Shown here: one piece after another, positions 24,772-27,864 of the stretch
How the letters are laid out: each line of letters starts with the position of its first letter
Numbering within the stretch: position 1 is the stretch's first letter
Source: Thermoanaerobaculales bacterium
GTDB taxonomy: Bacteria > Acidobacteriota > Thermoanaerobaculia > Thermoanaerobaculales > Sulfomarinibacteraceae
NCBI GenBank assembly: GCA_029932545.1
Contig: JAOZPW010000008.1
Coordinates: 1-27,864 of the forward strand
Direction: 5' to 3'
Length of the DNA: 27,864 nucleotides
Translations under genes and position numbers: made by a program
Notes under the pieces: model-generated
What the model was told of the DNA's origin: nothing
Databases searched by the model: none
What the model saw: only the letters and a program-made list of their open reading frames with translations

Positions 24772-24936
24772 GTGAACTATCAGCGGAGCTTCTTGAAAAA
24801 GCCACAAGAAGAGGAGCCACAAATGGAGCTGGCGCTCCTCAAAGAACAACTTGCTGCCTTACAGCGTCTCATGAAAAGGACACTGTCCCCTACTCGTCTG
24901 AAAACTGGTGAGGAGAAGGGAATTACTCTCTCTGCC
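24772..24936 (+). other. Short non-gene tract with coiled-coil-like reading frame, probable element remnant
   Basis: Right after the OYE stop, a GTG opens a frame reading EEEPQMELALLKEQLAALQR and then KRTLSPTR, a short helical, Leu/Glu/Gln-rich piece. The frame later runs over the opposite-strand gene and is unlikely to be a full protein. The second ACTGTCCCCT copy falls within it. It may be the decayed end of a mobile-element ORF. Confidence 0.3.
24882..24891. repeat. Direct repeat ACTGTCCCCT, right copy
   Basis: This is the partner of the copy at 23554-23563, 1328 bases apart. It sits in a small palindrome (GGACACTGTCC). Confidence 0.45.
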
Positions 24937-26229
24937 TCATTGGTTCCAATACCAGGTGTCTCCGCTTTCAAAGTCGTCGGCGAAGAGGCGATTGCCGACG
25001 AGGCGTCCGTCGATGTTCCATTGGATGGTATCGAGCTGTTGGGCTTCCCAGGTGACCAGGGCCCTGCCGTGATTGTTGAACGCGACGGCGGGCCTCAAGG
25101 CAGCGAGTTGATCCAGAGTCCAATGAATTTGGAGAGAGGCGGTCGGGGCGCCGTCCATTTTTGTTATGGCACCGAAGACGCCAAGGTTGGCCGTTAATTT
25201 GCAGTCGTGTTCTTTCTGCCAGGTCACCAGACATTCCGCCGCCTGCTGGCTACAGTCGAGGGTTGGACGTTCCGAGATTGTTGCGCCCGTTACGAGGGTG
25301 AAGAGCGGACCCGCAGTTCCGGTACAGGAAATGGCTCTCGCAAAAACGTCGCCATTATCGTCTTCGTGCCAGCTGACCAGAAACTTGCTTCGGGCCAGGG
25401 CGACGTCGGGGTAGTTTTCGTTGCCGGGCCAATCGGCAATGCCGACCAGAGCCTGATCGATGACGCCGTCGTAGTACAGCAGGGTTCCGTAGACTCCGGA
25501 GTCTTCACCCGACGGGTAACGGGTGAAGACCACCAGATAACGGAGGCCGATTGGATTCCAGGCCACACGCGGTTGGAGGTAATCGTCGGTGCCGGCAACG
25601 ACGGTGAAGGCACCCCCCGGAAAGGTGCCTTCATAGCTCAAGCGCCTACCCCATACAGAAAAGTTGCTGGGCAGGTACTCGGTCCACACAATCAGAAACT
25701 CTCCGGGGTTGAATGCATAGGTCACGGCCGGATTGATCTGGGATGACGAGGACGGGTTGTGGATGGAGAAGACCGGAAGGGAGGCTGAGGGACCGGTCCT
25801 TGGGATGAAACGTCCCTCGACATCCCAGTCTGTACCGTTTCCTGAGTAATCGTACTGCCAGACAACGAGGTAGCGGTTAAAGAGGGGGTCCCAGGCGACG
25901 TCGGCGTCGATCCTTACGTTGTCCGAGACCGCACTGATCATAAAGGGTGACCCGATGGGCAGTCCATCCGACCCCACTCGGACCCCGGAAATTCCAAACT
26001 GGCCGAGACTGACATCTGTCCAGACCACCAGGTATTCATCATGGGTGGTATCTGCCGCTACGGCGGGTCTCCCCTCCAAGTCGCCGTTTGCTCCGATCGT
26101 TTGGGGGGCGGCCATCCAAGGCTCGGCCGAGACCAGGTGTCCCAGAAAGAGGATGCCGACGACAAGAATGCCGACGGTGATTCTGATCCTTGTGGATGCC
26201 GTGGTCATCTCAAAGTGTTTACTGGTCAT
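24937..26229 (-). CDS. Secreted seven-repeat (propeller-like) protein with FESG-type tail
   Basis: This 430-aa protein starts at ATG 26229; AAGGAG is 7 nt upstream of it but only 1 nt from the ATG at 26235. A signal peptide (about 14-35) is followed by seven copies of a unit with core PxVAxxxxxxxYLVVWxx, at about residues 55-71, 109-125, 167-183, 219-236, 273-288, 320-338 and 379-395. Seven evenly spaced (about 50-aa) strands of this sort suggest a seven-bladed beta-propeller. The C-terminus LFADDFESGDTWYWNQ matches a short tail motif shared with the next gene. The protein is probably surface-located or secreted, with unknown ligand. It lies 85 nt downstream of the next gene on the same strand and is likely co-transcribed with it. 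Confidence 0.85.
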   Translation of the reverse strand: MTSKHFEMTTASTRIRITVGILVVGILFLGHLVSAEPWMAAPQTIGANGDLEGRPAVAADTTHDEYLVVWTDVSLGQFGISGVRVGSDGLPIGSPFMISAVSDNVRIDADVAWDPLFNRYLVVWQYDYSGNGTDWDVEGRFIPRTGPSASLPVFSIHNPSSSSQINPAVTYAFNPGEFLIVWTEYLPSNFSVWGRRLSYEGTFPGGAFTVVAGTDDYLQPRVAWNPIGLRYLVVFTRYPSGEDSGVYGTLLYYDGVIDQALVGIADWPGNENYPDVALARSKFLVSWHEDDNGDVFARAISCTGTAGPLFTLVTGATISERPTLDCSQQAAECLVTWQKEHDCKLTANLGVFGAITKMDGAPTASLQIHWTLDQLAALRPAVAFNNHGRALVTWEAQQLDTIQWNIDGRLVGNRLFADDFESGDTWYWNQ

Positions 26230-26314
26230 CTTCATACTCCTTCGTTATGTGGAATACGTGTATCAAGAAATTCCGTGTCTCGTTGTTCTACCGAAGCAGG
26301 GCCAATCGGCAGAT

Positions 26315-27754
26315 TCAGGGACTCCAGTTCCAGTCGGCGCCCCACCAGCCCTTACTTTCGAAGCCTTCAGCGAAGATGACGTCCGTCGTGACTTCCGCGA
26401 CGCCGAAGTCGAGATCGGAAGTGACGCTCTGGACTCGACCCGCGACAACGATCTTGCCATCGGGAAGAGCTGTGATCCCTTGGGGGCGGTCGTCGCCGTT
26501 GGTGATCTCATCGAACGGGATAGACCAACCTTCGATGTATTGACCGGCCTGATCGAAACGATTGATCCTGAAATCACGGTTGCCGCTGCAGGAGACTTCG
26601 TAGGCGATAACGATCGTGCCGACCGGGTCGAGGACGACGTCTCGGGCTTCTGTAGCCTCACAACCCATACTTTGCATCCACACATAGCCGTTGTTCCCGA
26701 AATCCGTATCGACAGCGCCTGTCCAGGTCAATCGGGTCATAAAGAGCATGGGACCGTCATCGGTTCCGATCGTTCCGACGACAATCGCCCGATCTTCGGT
26801 ATCCACCGCCACCCCAAAGGCCCGGTCGTCGGCGGCGCCGTCGAAGTCAACCTCGATTTCCACCAGACCGTCCGTTCCGAAATCGATATCGAGTATGCCG
26901 TCAGGTGTCATGCGGGCAACGATCATCCGTGCATCGCCGTGATAATCGACACTCCCTGCAGCGACCACCTTTCCGTCGGAATAGGTTGCGACGTCCTCGA
27001 GCGTGGCAACATCGGTGAAGGAAATCGAGTCATAGTAGACGACATTGACGTCAAAGTTCTCTCCGATTTTGAAAAAGAACCAGTCGGTGCCTGTCGCGGT
27101 CTCTGAGGTCCCGGCGACGACGGCAGAACGCTGGTCATCGAAAGTTGCTGCAGCCGTCAAGCGGTCAGTCAAGGGCCAGCCGACAATGTACCGACCATTG
27201 TGGGGAGCAAGAAGGTCGAGCATACCGTCAGGCTTGAGGTACATCAGTCCGGTATCGATATCGGAGCTTCCGGTCTGCTGGGTCTGGCCCACGACAAGAA
27301 GTCTCCATTCGGGGGGTGTTCCCTGGAGCACAGGAACGAGGTCCCAGGCGGCGTCGGTCTCGGGCGTTCCGAAGGAATGTACCGTCAGGCCGTCATCGAC
27401 GTTTCCGAAGCCGGGCTCGAGAGTTCCGTCGGGGTTGAGCATGGCAATTCCAAAATCGCTTTCGCCCGCGACACCGCTGGCGGACGCGACCTGTCCGGCG
27501 ATGACAAGCTGTCCGGTGCCGGGAATTCGAACAATCGCGTTGCCTCGGTCGTTCCAATCACCACCGAGGTCGAAGGGAATGGTGACGCGCCCCTGGGAAC
27601 CAAAGGCCGGGTCCCGTGGGTTTGGGTCCCGGTTCGGTGGGTCAGCCAAGGCGACGCCGGTTGTCGCTATTACCGCCCCAAACCAAACGATCGTAAGGAG
27701 GGTCATCCCAGAGATGATCCACCAGTTGTTGCGGCGAGAATTGGTTTCAGTCAT
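26315..27754 (-). CDS. Secreted delta-60 repeat protein with FESG-like tail
   Basis: This 479-aa protein starts at ATG 27754, with AAGGAG 6 nt upstream. A membrane/signal segment (about 11-37, ending ALADP) is followed by several delta-60-type repeats: DPAFGSQGRV, DFGIAMLNPDGTLEPGFG, MIVARMTPDGILDIDFGTDG, FMTRLTWTGAVDTDFGNNG and LPDGKIVVAG. Such repeats form beta-propeller-like surface or secreted proteins of unknown function. The C-terminus VIFAEGFESKGWWGADWNWSP resembles the tail of the preceding propeller protein. It is likely the first gene of a two-gene unit. The remaining 110 nt to the window end show no clear promoter. Confidence 0.87.
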   Translation of the reverse strand: MTETNSRRNNWWIISGMTLLTIVWFGAVIATTGVALADPPNRDPNPRDPAFGSQGRVTIPFDLGGDWNDRGNAIVRIPGTGQLVIAGQVASASGVAGESDFGIAMLNPDGTLEPGFGNVDDGLTVHSFGTPETDAAWDLVPVLQGTPPEWRLLVVGQTQQTGSSDIDTGLMYLKPDGMLDLLAPHNGRYIVGWPLTDRLTAAATFDDQRSAVVAGTSETATGTDWFFFKIGENFDVNVVYYDSISFTDVATLEDVATYSDGKVVAAGSVDYHGDARMIVARMTPDGILDIDFGTDGLVEIEVDFDGAADDRAFGVAVDTEDRAIVVGTIGTDDGPMLFMTRLTWTGAVDTDFGNNGYVWMQSMGCEATEARDVVLDPVGTIVIAYEVSCSGNRDFRINRFDQAGQYIEGWSIPFDEITNGDDRPQGITALPDGKIVVAGRVQSVTSDLDFGVAEVTTDVIFAEGFESKGWWGADWNWSP

Positions 27755-27864
27755 TGTGTTCTCCTTCTGACTCTGGGGTCCCCTGCGTGATTTTCGGCGC
27801 CGACATCGAAGTCGATGATGAGTCCTTCAGAAGATCTATCGAACGAAAATCAATAATCCCTCAC

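Noticed and set aside
25919..27106. Long plus-strand open frame opposite the delta-60 and propeller genes
   Set aside because: It is antisense to two genes with signal peptides, Shine-Dalgarno sites and repeats; its own translation has no recognisable domain.

Overview
The window reads as chromosomal DNA of a GC-rich Gram-negative bacterium. The evidence is a TonB-dependent outer-membrane receptor, type IV pilus minor pilins, PilY1-type tip proteins and abundant Shine-Dalgarno-led, translationally coupled genes. The two secreted proteins at the right end finish in an 'F-A-(D/E)-x-F-E-S' tail. I associate that tail with environmental lineages such as Acidobacteriota (Thermoanaerobaculia-like) or some Gammaproteobacteria, but this is an inference from memory and no rRNA or marker gene is present.

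Region 1 (1-3377, + strand) is signalling. It holds the C-terminal GGDEF domain of a diguanylate cyclase cut by the window edge, a secreted or periplasmic FxLYD-like protein, and a NarX/DesK-type histidine kinase (PAS, HisKA_3, HATPase) overlapping its NarL-type response regulator by 4 nt.

Region 2 (3378-16653) holds two convergent type IV pilus minor-pilin clusters. Cluster A (+ strand) is FimT/GspH-like, PilV-like, PilW-like, PilX-like, then a 1312-aa PilY1-like protein, closed by an intrinsic terminator. Cluster B (- strand) is PilV-like, PilW-like, PilX-like, then a 1319-aa PilY1-like protein. The two end tail to tail about 95 nt apart. PilY1-A keeps an intact VWA metal motif (DxSxS) and carries a large insert with an internal duplication. 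PilY1-B has lost the DxSxS motif but keeps a D-x-D-x-D-G calcium-type loop and the classic PilY1 C-terminal end. No PilE, ATPase or platform gene is present, so these clusters must serve pilus machinery encoded elsewhere.

Region 3 (16654-23301) has a divergent promoter zone, a zinc-ribbon protein of unknown function, a TonB-dependent receptor (- strand) with a remarkable 3'-UTR of consecutive hairpins and an intrinsic terminator, a DCC-type thiol oxidoreductase preceded by a possible zinc-finger microprotein, a dicluster ferredoxin-like protein and a CYTH-domain protein.

Region 4 (23300-24936) looks like an accessory island: a 23-bp imperfect inverted repeat, a second hairpin, a near-consensus promoter, a truncated IS1182-like transposase start, short tandem repeats, an Old Yellow Enzyme-family oxidoreductase, and a 10-nt direct repeat on both sides of that gene.

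Region 5 (24937-27754, - strand) holds two secreted repeat proteins, one with seven 'PxVA...YLVVW' repeats suggesting a seven-bladed propeller and one with delta-60-type repeats. Both carry the same short C-terminal motif. No tRNA, rRNA, CRISPR array or intact mobile element was seen.
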